Part shown: positions 46,040-54,349 of the stretch, piece by piece
How positions within the stretch are numbered: position 1 is the stretch's first letter
Layout of the letters: each line of letters starts with the position of its first letter
Source of the DNA: CAWAHD01 sp963781785
GTDB taxonomy: Bacteria; Planctomycetota; Planctomycetia; Isosphaerales; Isosphaeraceae
Direction: 5' to 3'
Assembly: GCA_963781785.1 (NCBI GenBank)
Contig: CAWAHD010000004.1
Span: 372,001 to 436,000 of the forward strand
DNA length: 64,000 nt
The notes under the pieces: model-generated
Seen by the model: only the letters and a program-made list of their open reading frames with translations
Database searches by the model: none
Told to the model about the DNA's origin: nothing
Made by a program: the position numbers and the translations under genes

Positions 46040-48046
46040 TCAATTGGGCGGCAGCGGCCGCCGCTGGTTCTTGGTACCGGCCTGACCGCCACCCTTCAAG
46101 CGGCGCAAGGCCTGGATCGCCGTCATCGTCGCCTTCTGCCTGGTCGGAGTGAAGTCCGACCCGGCAATGATCGGCGTGTCCACCGGCACGTCCATGTCGA
46201 GATAGCCGATCATCATTTCTTCAAACGTTTGCTCGCCCCACTGCACCATCTCTTTCGGGTCAGGATTGTAGGGGTTGCCTTCCGAGTTATCGAATTCGGC
46301 GTGGCAGTCGATGCGGGTTCCCTTCGGTAGCACCATGGGCTTTTCGAGCACGTAGTAGGTTTGCCAGGCGAAGTCAAAACCGGGTACCGACAGGACGACC
46401 TCGGGGCTCTCGCCCGGCTTGGTAAAGGTATACCGGAACGACTTGCCACGCAGGTGCATGTGCGGCATGAAGCTCAAGACGCGCACCTCACGAGGGACGA
46501 CCAGCGAGGAAGCCACGGGAACATGGTCGGCCTTGGGGGGGATCAGCAGGTCGGGGTTGGCGATGCCGATCGTGAAGGCTTCGCGCGTGGGCTTGGTCTT
46601 GGCGAACACCAGGCCCACCTTGGAGCGATCGGTGCGGACCCGCCCGATCGGTGTATAGTGCACCTGGAACAACAGATCGGCACCGGCGGGGATCCTCTTG
46701 GCTGTTCCCGGTGGGAAAACCGACGGCGCATCGCCGGGCACGTATCCGCAGAAGTGATTCGGCTGCCGCCGGCCCTCGCCCGATGCCGAGTTGTCCATCA
46801 CGTACACGATGATGTGGTGAACGACCGACCGGTCGCCCGGGGCCGCCTCGGCCGCCTGGATCCAGCGATCTTCCTTGAAATTCGTGGGCACCCGGAAGTA
46901 GACGTAGGAGACAACCCCCTGGGCGGGCACGTAGTACGGCTCGGGGATCTCGAAGACGACATCGGGCTTGCCGATCGTCCAGCCTTCGGGGAACACCCGC
47001 GGGGCCGGCAGGTCCTTGATATCGCCGAGCGGGGTCCCCTGATCGACCCAACTCAGGAGTGTCGCGCGCTCCTGGGCAGACAAGCTGCGGTCGTTGGCGA
47101 AGTGGCCGTAGCGCGGGTCGGCATGCCACGGCGGCATGCGCCGGTCTTCCAGGACTTCGCGGATCATCGCCGCATGCTTGCGGGCGTCGTCATAGGTCAA
47201 CAGCGAGAAGGGCGCGACCTGACCGGGCCGATGGCAAGCCTGGCATTTCGTCTGGATGAGGCCGGCGACTTCCCCGGCATAAGACACCTTGCCGATCGAA
47301 ACCGGGTGCTCCTTTTCGCGGCCGGAGAGAACTTTGGTAATCTCGGGCGCGGCCGCTCGGAGCCGCGGCGCCTTGGCCGCGTCGGTTGGCTTGGGCGTGA
47401 CCCGATCGATCAGGCAGCCGGCGACCTTGGTGGCACGGACCTTGATCTCCTTATCGGAGACGAGCGCTGTGAGGGCGTCGCGAAGATACGGATGGTCGGC
47501 GGCGTCCTTGCCCTTGCCCTGCTGATACTGGTCGTCGATCGCGCCGCGATAGCGAATCCGGGCGAAGCCGTCCAGGACGATGGTCTCACACGTGCGCTCG
47601 ATCAGGGCCGCGTCGGCGACGAGGTTCCCGGGGTCTTTCAAGACCGGGAAGTCGATCTTCGTCTCCTTCACGTAGCGAGCCACGTCGTCGACGGTTTCGT
47701 GGGCGTTGGAGTTGATGCCGAGCATCACGACGCCCTTCTTGGCGAATTCATGGTTGATCTCGATCAGCCGGGGCACGTACAGGTTCCCGACCGGGCAATC
47801 GGTGCCCAGGAAGACGAGGACGATGCTTTTGCGGCCCTGGAAGCCGTAGAGAGTAAACGTGCGGCCTGAGGTCACGTCGTTGAGCGTGAAATTCGACAAT
47901 CGCTGCATGAGACCGCGGTCGATCGGCAGCCCGGAACGAGGATCCGGCTCAGCGGCCCCCGCTCGAGTGCCCCAAAAGAATGAGAGCGCTAGCCCGCCAA
48001 TCACGGAGAGAATCATCAAGCGGTGCAATTCCGAAGATCGGGACAT
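46040..48046 (-). CDS. Exported peroxiredoxin-like / cytochrome c / copper monooxygenase-like fusion
   Basis: 668 residues; ATG at 48046 preceded by GAGGAG. Signal peptide at residues 1-32. Residues of about 48-190 are an AhpC/TSA thioredoxin-like domain (F-L-G-T-D-C-P-V-G-N, F-P-V-L-K-D-P). A c-type haem motif C-Q-A-C-H is at about 267, followed by the planctomycete W-H-A-D-P-R-Y-G-H-F signature. The C-terminal half resembles type II copper, ascorbate-dependent monooxygenases, with H-H-I-I-V-Y (about 411) and H-M-H-L-R-G (about 528) supplying His ligands. This three-part arrangement is widespread in planctomycetes but uncharacterised. It should act outside the cytoplasmic membrane; first gene of an operon with the YHS protein. 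Confidence 0.82.
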   Translation of the reverse strand: MSRSSELHRLMILSVIGGLALSFFWGTRAGAAEPDPRSGLPIDRGLMQRLSNFTLNDVTSGRTFTLYGFQGRKSIVLVFLGTDCPVGNLYVPRLIEINHEFAKKGVVMLGINSNAHETVDDVARYVKETKIDFPVLKDPGNLVADAALIERTCETIVLDGFARIRYRGAIDDQYQQGKGKDAADHPYLRDALTALVSDKEIKVRATKVAGCLIDRVTPKPTDAAKAPRLRAAAPEITKVLSGREKEHPVSIGKVSYAGEVAGLIQTKCQACHRPGQVAPFSLLTYDDARKHAAMIREVLEDRRMPPWHADPRYGHFANDRSLSAQERATLLSWVDQGTPLGDIKDLPAPRVFPEGWTIGKPDVVFEIPEPYYVPAQGVVSYVYFRVPTNFKEDRWIQAAEAAPGDRSVVHHIIVYVMDNSASGEGRRQPNHFCGYVPGDAPSVFPPGTAKRIPAGADLLFQVHYTPIGRVRTDRSKVGLVFAKTKPTREAFTIGIANPDLLIPPKADHVPVASSLVVPREVRVLSFMPHMHLRGKSFRYTFTKPGESPEVVLSVPGFDFAWQTYYVLEKPMVLPKGTRIDCHAEFDNSEGNPYNPDPKEMVQWGEQTFEEMMIGYLDMDVPVDTPIIAGSDFTPTRQKATMTAIQALRRLKGGGQAGTKNQRRPLPPN

Positions 48047-48420
48047 GCTATCTCCTCGAGATTAAACCCCCTCCACAAATCCTATCCGGCTTCCGGTTCA
48101 ATCGTATAGCGCGGCCAACCCTCACAACAAGAGCCGAGAACACCAATCATGGAGGCACGGAGTCAAGAGCCGGGACTCGGGAATCGTGCGTCCTGACCAA
48201 CGAGCCGACAAGCCGATCCGCAGGAAATGAACGACCGGAGCCACGGTCGTCTCCGTACCGGCCCGACCCGTCAGCGACGGACTCAAACTCGCAAAGCCGA
48301 AACGTCGATAGATTAGCAGTCTGGGGAGACTGAGAGCGATGGAGATTTAGGGTTGTCTGGGTGAAGCGGATCCCCACGACTGGGTGATCTGGGTTGAAGC
48401 TTTTGGCGAGCAGTCACTTC
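48047..48420. other. Intergenic region upstream of divergent genes
   Basis: 374 bases between the redox operon and the glycosyltransferase. No convincing ORF, repeat or promoter pair was seen. Confidence 0.45.
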
Positions 48421-50037
48421 ATGGTACGCGACGGAGGCGGTGAGGCGTTAGCGCGAGCGACCTGGGCGTTTGTCGGGTTAGGCGTGCTGGCGCGTCTGGT
48501 TCGGTACCTCGTTGTCTACCCGATCTGGCACGACGAAGCGTTTCTTGCGGTCAATTTTCTGGGTCGCGGTTATCTCGATCTCTTACGGCCGCTCGATTAT
48601 TCCCAGGTCGCGCCGATCCTGTTCTTGTGGATCGAGTTGACTTCGGTCCGGCTGCTGGGCTTTTCGGAGTGGTCGCTCCGGTTGTTTCCGGCGGTATGCG
48701 GCGTTGCGAGCGTCTTCTTGTTCCGGCACATCGCTGCCCGGCTGTTGCGCGGGATTGCTCTGCTCTTGGCGGTGGGGATCTTCGCAACGGCGTTCTACCC
48801 GATCCGCCACAGTGCCGAAGTGAAGCCGTATGCATCGGACCTGGTGGCGGCGCTGATTCTTCTGGCCCTGGCGGTATCGTGGTGGCGGCGGCCCGAGCGA
48901 AGCCGCGCCTGGTGGCTGCTGACAGCCGTCGTGCCGGTGTTGCTCGCGCTCTCTTATCCCGCAGTCTTTGTGGCGGCTGGCGTGAGCCTGGCGCTCGGGC
49001 CGGAGGTGCTGCGGCAGAAACGACGCCCGGTGCGGCTGGCCTACCTGATCTACAACGCCGTTCTGGTGGCGGCGTTCCTCAGCCTTTATTTCGGGTGCAC
49101 GCAGATCCAGAGCACAGCGCTCCGGTTGTTTTACCGGTGGGGATACTGGCGTGATTCGTTTCCGCCGCTGGAGCAACCTTGGAAGATTCCGGCGTGGCTG
49201 ATCGGGGTGCACACCGGCACCACGCTCGCTTACCCAGTCGGTGGCGAGCGAGGGGCCAGCACGTTAACTCTGATCGCCCTCCTGGTCGGTGTCGCGTTCT
49301 TGCGCAAGCGGGTACGGAGCCCTGTCTGGCTATTGCTCGCCCCCTGCGTGATGGGTCTTATGGCAGCATGCCTGGGGCAATATCCGTACGGCGGGGCGCC
49401 GCGGATCACCCAGTACCTGGCACCGTCGATCTGCCTTCTGACCGGGCTGGGCGCCGCGCTGGTCCTTGGCCGCCTGCCCAGGAACCTGCGGCGGCGGGCC
49501 TTCCGACTCGCGGTGGGTTTGCTGGCAGCGCTTGGGCTATTCGTGATCGGCCGCGACCTCGTGCTGCCTTACCGGGTCTGGGAGGACGAGCAGTCCCGCC
49601 AATTCGCCCGGCGATTCTGGGGCGAGGACGGGCGCGATCGACAGCTCGTCTGCGTGAAGTCCGATCTTGGGTTGGCGTTCCAGCCGAAGCTCTGGTCGAG
49701 CGGCATGAGCGCGGTCTATCTGTTTCACCGAGGCATGTACCTGAACCGCGAAGGTCTTGGCGCCTTGACGTTTTCCGCACTCCGGCGAGACGCCGAGCGG
49801 CCGCTCCGTCTGGTTTTCTTCGACGATCTCCCGCGTGACGACGCACTGTTCAATGAATGGCTGGCCCGGCTGGGCTCGGCGTACCGGATCAGCCCGCCCG
49901 CTGTCTTCACAGTGAACCCCGGCAAGCCCGGTGAACTGTGGCTGCGAGAGCAGTACGCCGTTGTCGACCTGGTGCCGGACGGGGCCGATCGGGAGCGGGT
50001 GGTGCGTTCCGCAAGTTCCAATCCCCTGGTTCGGTAG
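48421..50037 (+). CDS. Polytopic membrane glycosyltransferase (GT39/ArnT-like)
   Basis: About 538 residues from ATG 48421 (a TTG at 48394 is in frame; neither has a strong ribosome binding site). Around 9-11 membrane helices in the first 390 residues. W-H-D-E-A-F-L-A-V-N near the N-terminus, in the first extracytoplasmic loop, is the acidic active-site motif of GT-C enzymes that use lipid-linked sugars; S-A-E-V-K-P-Y-A-S-D resembles the second conserved loop. A soluble C-terminal domain of about 150 residues follows. Acceptor unknown (protein or lipid mannosylation is a guess). Confidence 0.78.
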   Translation: MVRDGGGEALARATWAFVGLGVLARLVRYLVVYPIWHDEAFLAVNFLGRGYLDLLRPLDYSQVAPILFLWIELTSVRLLGFSEWSLRLFPAVCGVASVFLFRHIAARLLRGIALLLAVGIFATAFYPIRHSAEVKPYASDLVAALILLALAVSWWRRPERSRAWWLLTAVVPVLLALSYPAVFVAAGVSLALGPEVLRQKRRPVRLAYLIYNAVLVAAFLSLYFGCTQIQSTALRLFYRWGYWRDSFPPLEQPWKIPAWLIGVHTGTTLAYPVGGERGASTLTLIALLVGVAFLRKRVRSPVWLLLAPCVMGLMAACLGQYPYGGAPRITQYLAPSICLLTGLGAALVLGRLPRNLRRRAFRLAVGLLAALGLFVIGRDLVLPYRVWEDEQSRQFARRFWGEDGRDRQLVCVKSDLGLAFQPKLWSSGMSAVYLFHRGMYLNREGLGALTFSALRRDAERPLRLVFFDDLPRDDALFNEWLARLGSAYRISPPAVFTVNPGKPGELWLREQYAVVDLVPDGADRERVVRSASSNPLVR

Positions 50038-50232
50038 AGAAAGTGGTCCGGGTTCAAAACGATTCATTACGCTACGAAAGTATGCGTCACCTTCGTCACC
50101 TTCGTCACCCCGTTTCAGGCAAAGGACTTACAGGTGACGCAGCCAAAAAGCCCTTCGTCACATTCGTCACACCAAGGGCCGCCAGGGCTGCGTGATCCGC
50201 GGCGCAGGGAATAATTCGGAATCGAGCAGGCG

Positions 50233-50442
50233 GGCGATGAGTTGAAGTAAGTCAGGCTTTCCAGCCTGACGTTTCCGGCGATGAGTTGAAGTAGGTCAGG
50301 CTTTCCAGCCTGACGTTTCCGGCGATGAGTTGAAGTAGGTCAGGCTTTCCAGCCTGACGTTTCCGGCGATGAGTTGAAGTAGGTCAGGCTTTCCAGCCTG
50401 ACGTTTCCTGCCGTCAGGCTGGAAAGCCTGACCTACTCGAAG
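50233..50442. repeat. Four 44-bp direct repeats with palindromic core plus an inverted copy
   Basis: Copies at 50233-50276, 50277-50320, 50321-50364 and 50365-50408 are almost identical (one A/G difference in the first). Each contains the palindrome tcaggct-ttcc-agcctga. After tgcc, an inverted copy follows at 50413-50442. There are no spacers, so it is not a CRISPR array. The tandem/inverted arrangement could fold into large hairpins. Confidence 0.9.
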
Positions 50443-50569
50443 TCGCTCTGGCGCGACAATCGCAGCGCGTTATCGGGCCCTCGATCAATCGGTCGATTCG
50501 CGTCTCGACGCCTCACACACAAAAGCGCGAACGGACCAAAAACCACCGTTTTTCTCAAGTCTTTTCAGC

Positions 50570-50890
50570 GACTGGAGTTGCGCATGTCGCATGAATAACC
50601 GGAACCGACGCGGCGCCCTAAACCTTGACGCAGATCGAGATTGCGCATGTCACGTGAATAACCGGAAAATTCGGAACCATTTACCGCAAATCCGTGTCTG
50701 GCAATCGGTTATCGCATGTCGCTTGAACATTCGGAGTCTTCGGTACTCGGTGCCACAAGTCTTTATCCAGAAATCGGTTAGTGCATGTCGGATGCATAGT
50801 CGAAGCTTGAGGCTCGAAAACCGGGGTTTCCGGCCTCAACTCATTACGAGGTTGTCACTTACACCATGTCGGTGGCATGATCAGGAAAGG
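50570..50890. repeat. Degenerate array of about five 64-83-bp units with a CATG...CATG dyad
   Basis: Related cores occur at 50577 (ttgcgcatgtcgcatgaata), 50641 (ttgcgcatgtcacgtgaata), about 50708 (ttatcgcatgtcgcttgaac), about 50776 (ttagtgcatgtcggatgcat) and about 50859 (cttacaccatgtcggtggca), spaced 64, 68, 68 and 83 bp. Several are followed by a relation of aaccggaa. Many cores form a short dyad, CATG or TGCAT on both sides of a 3-7-base centre. No coding potential is seen. Confidence 0.6.
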
Positions 50891-50969
50891 AGGTCCGACC
50901 GGCGCAGTCGATCCATCTGATGCCAAAGGGAATCGTTATGAATCCAGAAAAATCGAAAAGGTATGATCG

Positions 50970-51131
50970 TCATGAATAACCTTTCGACTTCTTCACATAT
51001 TCAAACGCGGCATGAAGCTGCCGCTCCTCTTCGCATTCTTGGCCTGGGAGCTCCGCATAGTTGAAGAAGATCTGGCGTCCCTCGCTCGTCCGCTTGAAAT
51101 CGATGGATAGACCGGAAGGGATTGCACACAC
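50970..51131 (-). CDS. Small uncharacterised ORF, possibly a gene fragment
   Basis: 53 codons from a GTG at 51131 to a TGA at 50970, missed by simple ORF calling. The product includes L-S-I-D-F-K-R-T-S-E-G-R-Q-I-F-F-N-Y-A-E-L-P and E-E-R-Q-L-H-A-A-F-E-Y-V-K-K, which reads like real protein sequence. Function unknown; it may be the 3' remnant of a decayed gene. Confidence 0.4.
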   Translation of the reverse strand: MCAIPSGLSIDFKRTSEGRQIFFNYAELPGQECEEERQLHAAFEYVKKSKGYS

Positions 51132-51382
51132 CCATCAGTCACCGAAGGGGGTGGCCGGAGCATTGCATCTGGAGCCTCTTTACCATCAAGACCTAGCTGG
51201 AGCGTGCCGGTCTAAGGACTGGTGCGCCGAGCATGGGTGCTTTTCTCTCTGGCGCAAGGGTGTCTGGAACTCCGGGTTTTGTGTCCGACCCTGTTGCGGT
51301 CGGGCTCGAAACGCTGAAGGATGGGCCGATTGACGACCGCCAGTCACTATGGGCGACTGTCCTCAAGCCGGTTACCACCGCC

Positions 51383-52244
51383 ATGCACGAATATGACAAG
51401 TGCGGCAAATACCAGATTCAGCACCACGGCGACTCGATCCTGCGCATGACTCGCGCGCCGGCCATCGTGTCGTGGAAGCCCGTGCAGACCGACCTCGTCC
51501 AGCACCGGCGGCTTCCCGATGGTCTCCTCGAAGTGCTGCACTTGGGCGAAGTCCAGCCCGACACGTACCTACTGGAAATCTCTACCTACCCCGACGCCCG
51601 CGTCGCCAGCCAAGTCATGGACGACATCGCGCTCTCCTGGCTCAGCCGGCACGTACCCGGAGGTCGTGGTCCTCTTCCTCTATCCCAGGGGAAATGTGGT
51701 GCCCGTCGAATCCATCACGTTGAACAGCCGCCAGGGCTGTACCACCTGGGATGCGTCATGGCGCATCGTCAAGCTGTGGGAAGTGCCGGCTGAGGACCTG
51801 CTGGCGACCGGCGACGTCGGTGTTGTTCCGTGGGTCCCGTTGGCGCGATTCGAGGGGCCGCCTGAGCCGATCATCCGCGAATGCCGGGCCCGCATCGACA
51901 AGGCCGGCTCGCCCGTTGACAAGGAGAATCTGCTCGCGGTCACTCAGTACCTGGCGCGGTTGCGGTATAATGATGAAGCGTTGTTCGAGATCCTGGGAGG
52001 GCGAAAAGCCATGATCGAATCACCGCTGATGCAGGAGCTCAGGAAAGAGTGGACCGAGGAGGGGATGCGCGAAGGGGAAATCAAAGCCCTGATGACGGTC
52101 TTGGTACGGCGGTTTGGCGCCGCGGCCGAAGCGCTGGAGACCGAGATCAGGGCGACCGGCGATGACGCGCGTTTGAAGGACATGATCGAGCATGCCGCGA
52201 CGTGCCGGAGCCTCGCGTCCTTTCGCAAAAAGCTCACGGCGTGA
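51383..52244 (+). CDS. Rpn/PD-(D/E)XK nuclease-like protein with DUF4351-like C-terminus (frameshift)
   Basis: About 287 codons in two frames. The N-terminal frame M-H-E-Y-D-K-C-G-K-Y continues to Y-L-L-E-I-S-T-Y-P-D-A-R-V, the position of the Rpn nuclease core, although the expected E-x-K lysine is not obvious. The frame changes near 51648-51656 into Y-P-E-V-V-V-L-F-L-Y-P-R-G-N. The C-terminus L-V-R-R-F-G-A-A-A-E-A-L-E-T-E-I and S-L-A-S-F-R-K-K-L is typical of Rpn/DUF4351 tails. Related proteins promote recombination or behave as mobile families. Confidence 0.65.
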
Positions 52245-52370
52245 TGCGGCCGTCGCCATGGAGGCGATCGTGTCCAACCACAGGCTGATCTTGTCAGTGA
52301 AGCAGGGTTGGCTGGGTCGGCCGGTCTGGAGCATACCAGCTAGCCTTGCCCGATCCAAGATCGGCGCAAG

Positions 52371-52667
52371 TTGGATTCGTCACGCGAAGGAATGGTGGAA
52401 CGTCTGTCGCTGGGCAGATATCTGCTGCTGGTCGATTACACGGGGCGCCTGTTCCGCGAGGGCGAGACGGCGATCTCGGCCGGGCTGGCGGTGATCCTCG
52501 CTCGGATCGGCACCAGCGTGGAAGGTTGGCGGGCTCGGCTGGAGAAGCCTAGGGTCGGCCGGCTGCTGGGCGGGTTCTTCGCCGCGAGTCGAGAGCGGCT
52601 GCGAGCGGTCGCCGCACGTTGGGGGGTGTCCCACTTGGCGAACCTGGCCGGACGCCCGGCGCGATAG
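52371..52667 (+). pseudogene. C-terminal remnant of a REP-associated/IS200-like transposase
   Basis: About 98 codons: L-S-L-G-R-Y-L-L-L-V-D-Y-T-G-R-L-F-R-E-G, I-L-A-R-I-G-T-S-V-E-G-W and G-G-F-F-A-A-S-R-E-R-L. This resembles the tail following the Y1 (HUH) domain in planctomycete REP-associated tyrosine transposases. The catalytic H-U-H and Tyr part is missing, so it is a remnant. It sits 1.9 kb from the palindromic repeat array. Confidence 0.5.
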
Positions 52668-52973
52668 CTCAAATTCGAAGTCGCGGCTCGAGTTACGCAC
52701 AGTGTGCGACCGGCGTTGGCCAACTGCGGAGCGACTCACCTTACCGGTGGCTCTTTCGAGTGCCCTATGAAGTATTGGAGACCACCGCGCGGACGGTCGT
52801 CTCTGTGGGGAGTGAGCCAACCGAAAGCGGCGATCTTCGCGAGCTTTCCGCCGGGCTCTGCAGTGAAGTAGGCAACCGACCGTAACAAGCGGCTCCGTAG
52901 CGTCCGCCATCATGCTCGTACTGGCTTGCGGGGGTCCGGTGAGGGGCCTGTTGAGTGTTCGGGCTAGGCCTGA
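52668..52973. other. Intergenic region in the accessory zone
   Basis: 306 bases with only short, non-coding-looking ORFs; no repeat or RNA recognised. Confidence 0.4.
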
Positions 52974-53612
52974 ATGGGGGGTATCGGGTTGGGCACACGC
53001 TCCGGAGAAGGTCGCCAACTGAACATTCTGGACGCCATGGTGCTGATTGCCGCCACGGCATTGGGCTTGGCATTACTGGGGTTCTCCGTCGGCGGGCTCG
53101 GCGTGATTCGTGAGCAGGTGAAAGAGTCGCTTGATTTTTCGGGACCGGTGCCGCATAACTGGCCGAGATGGGTGTGGACCATTGTCACTTGGTATGGTCT
53201 GATAGTTGAGGTGTCGTTCCCGTTCTGTGCGTCCTGGACGATAGCCATCCTTGCGTTGCGAGTGCGTCGGCCGCGTCCCAGCATGCGCCGGCTGTTACGA
53301 CAGCCCGGCACAGTCGCATGCTACTCCGCGGCGATCTTCCTCCTTCCTGCGTTGCTTGGTTCAATCTGCCTCCTTGCGAGTTCATATTTCGCATTCGACA
53401 TCTCCTTCGACTCGCCAGAATGGCAGAGAGGCCTGGCTCTTTGCTTCATCTTCCTTCCATCTTTGCCGGGGTCCGCGGTGCTGAGCTCCTGGGTGACGTT
53501 GCGGCTGGTCGGACGATGGCGCTCGGAAGCGTCCTGGATTGATCGGGTGGGTCGGCTTCTTGGAGCCTATTGGATAGCTGCGATTCTTCTTCCTCTGTGG
53601 GGACTCGCTTAG
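52974..53612 (+). CDS. Uncharacterised four-helix membrane protein
   Basis: 212 residues, about four hydrophobic helices (M-V-L-I-A-A-T-A-L-G-L-A-L-L-G-F; I-V-E-V-S-F-P-F-C-A-S-W-T-I-A-I; I-F-L-L-P-A-L-L-G-S-I-C-L-L; Y-W-I-A-A-I-L-L-P-L-W). Basic loop R-V-R-R-P-R-P-S-M-R-R after the second helix suggests that side is cytoplasmic. No family recognised. A similar N-terminal L-N-I-L-D-A-M-V-L-I-A-A-T-A form is frequent in planctomycete membrane proteins. Confidence 0.65.
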   Translation: MGGIGLGTRSGEGRQLNILDAMVLIAATALGLALLGFSVGGLGVIREQVKESLDFSGPVPHNWPRWVWTIVTWYGLIVEVSFPFCASWTIAILALRVRRPRPSMRRLLRQPGTVACYSAAIFLLPALLGSICLLASSYFAFDISFDSPEWQRGLALCFIFLPSLPGSAVLSSWVTLRLVGRWRSEASWIDRVGRLLGAYWIAAILLPLWGLA

Positions 53613-53857
53613 GAGCCGCGCTGGTCGCGGAACCAAGTGGTCCGATTCGTTCCGGTATTCGGTTTGCGGAGGAGCGCTGGACGGGACTTCGATCCGGCCC
53701 AAAACGCCATGGTGTTCCCGGTCCAGGACCGGAACGCGGTCTGCGATGTTCGCGCCTGTCGTGCCTCCGCGCCGACGTTTGTTTGCCGAATTCTGAGCAT
53801 ACGTGAAATCTCCAGAGCTGCGTTCGATGTTCTACGGTATGTAGCGGAGATTTTTCG

Positions 53858-54349
53858 ATGGAATGCAAACATTCGTTGAGCACCGCTTTGCTCTTGTCGG
53901 CCTCTTGCTTGTGGTGGATTCCGATAGTTTTCGCGCTTGTGCCCGGCTGCGACTCCCTTGACGATGCGGGTGCGCGCTCGGTGCAGACTGGGGTAGCCTC
54001 GCTCGGAGCGTTGGGAGTCGTCGCGGTTGACGAAAGCCGTCCCGACCGACCAGTGATCGAGGCCAACCTCAGCGGGCCGAAGGTGACCGACAAAACAATG
54101 AGGGTCGTCCGTGAGTTGTTCCAACTGCGCACCTTGGAACTTCACGACGTCCGCGTTACGGACGCTGGCATACGAACGATCTCACATCTGTCCAATCTGA
54201 CTCGACTGACTCTCGATGGCGTGCTGATTTCGGACGAAGGACTCGCACTTGTAGCAACCATGAAAAACCTCGAGTTTCTGAAGCTGCGCGATTTGCGGGT
54301 GAGCCCACCATTATTCGTGCAGCGATTGGGCGTCAAAATGCCGGAGTAA
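53858..54349 (+). CDS. LRR protein with lipoprotein-like signal, 3' end at transposable element
   Basis: 163 residues. Hydrophobic N-terminus ending V-F-A-L-V-P-G-C-D, a plausible lipobox. About three leucine-rich repeats follow (L-R-T-L-E-L-H-D-V-R-V-T-D-A-G-I; L-T-R-L-T-L-D-G-V-L-I-S-D-E-G-L). The final 17 bases overlap the end of the minus-strand transposase, and the last codons lie in the candidate element end, so the protein may be truncated there. Planctomycete LRR proteins usually have more repeats. Confidence 0.65.
   Translation: MECKHSLSTALLLSASCLWWIPIVFALVPGCDSLDDAGARSVQTGVASLGALGVVAVDESRPDRPVIEANLSGPKVTDKTMRVVRELFQLRTLELHDVRVTDAGIRTISHLSNLTRLTLDGVLISDEGLALVATMKNLEFLKLRDLRVSPPLFVQRLGVKMPE

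Noticed and set aside
50085..50141. tgcgtcacc...ggtgacgca inverted repeat with ttcgtcacc triplication as a replication iteron
   Set aside because: Only three short copies and no replication gene nearby; noted as simple repeat only.
50233..50442. CRISPR array
   Set aside because: The 44-bp units abut directly with no unique spacers, and an inverted copy follows; no cas genes.
51061..51333. 90-codon plus-strand ORF between the repeat array and the Rpn-like gene
   Set aside because: Overlaps a better-looking minus-strand peptide and has atypical Trp/Cys-rich composition.
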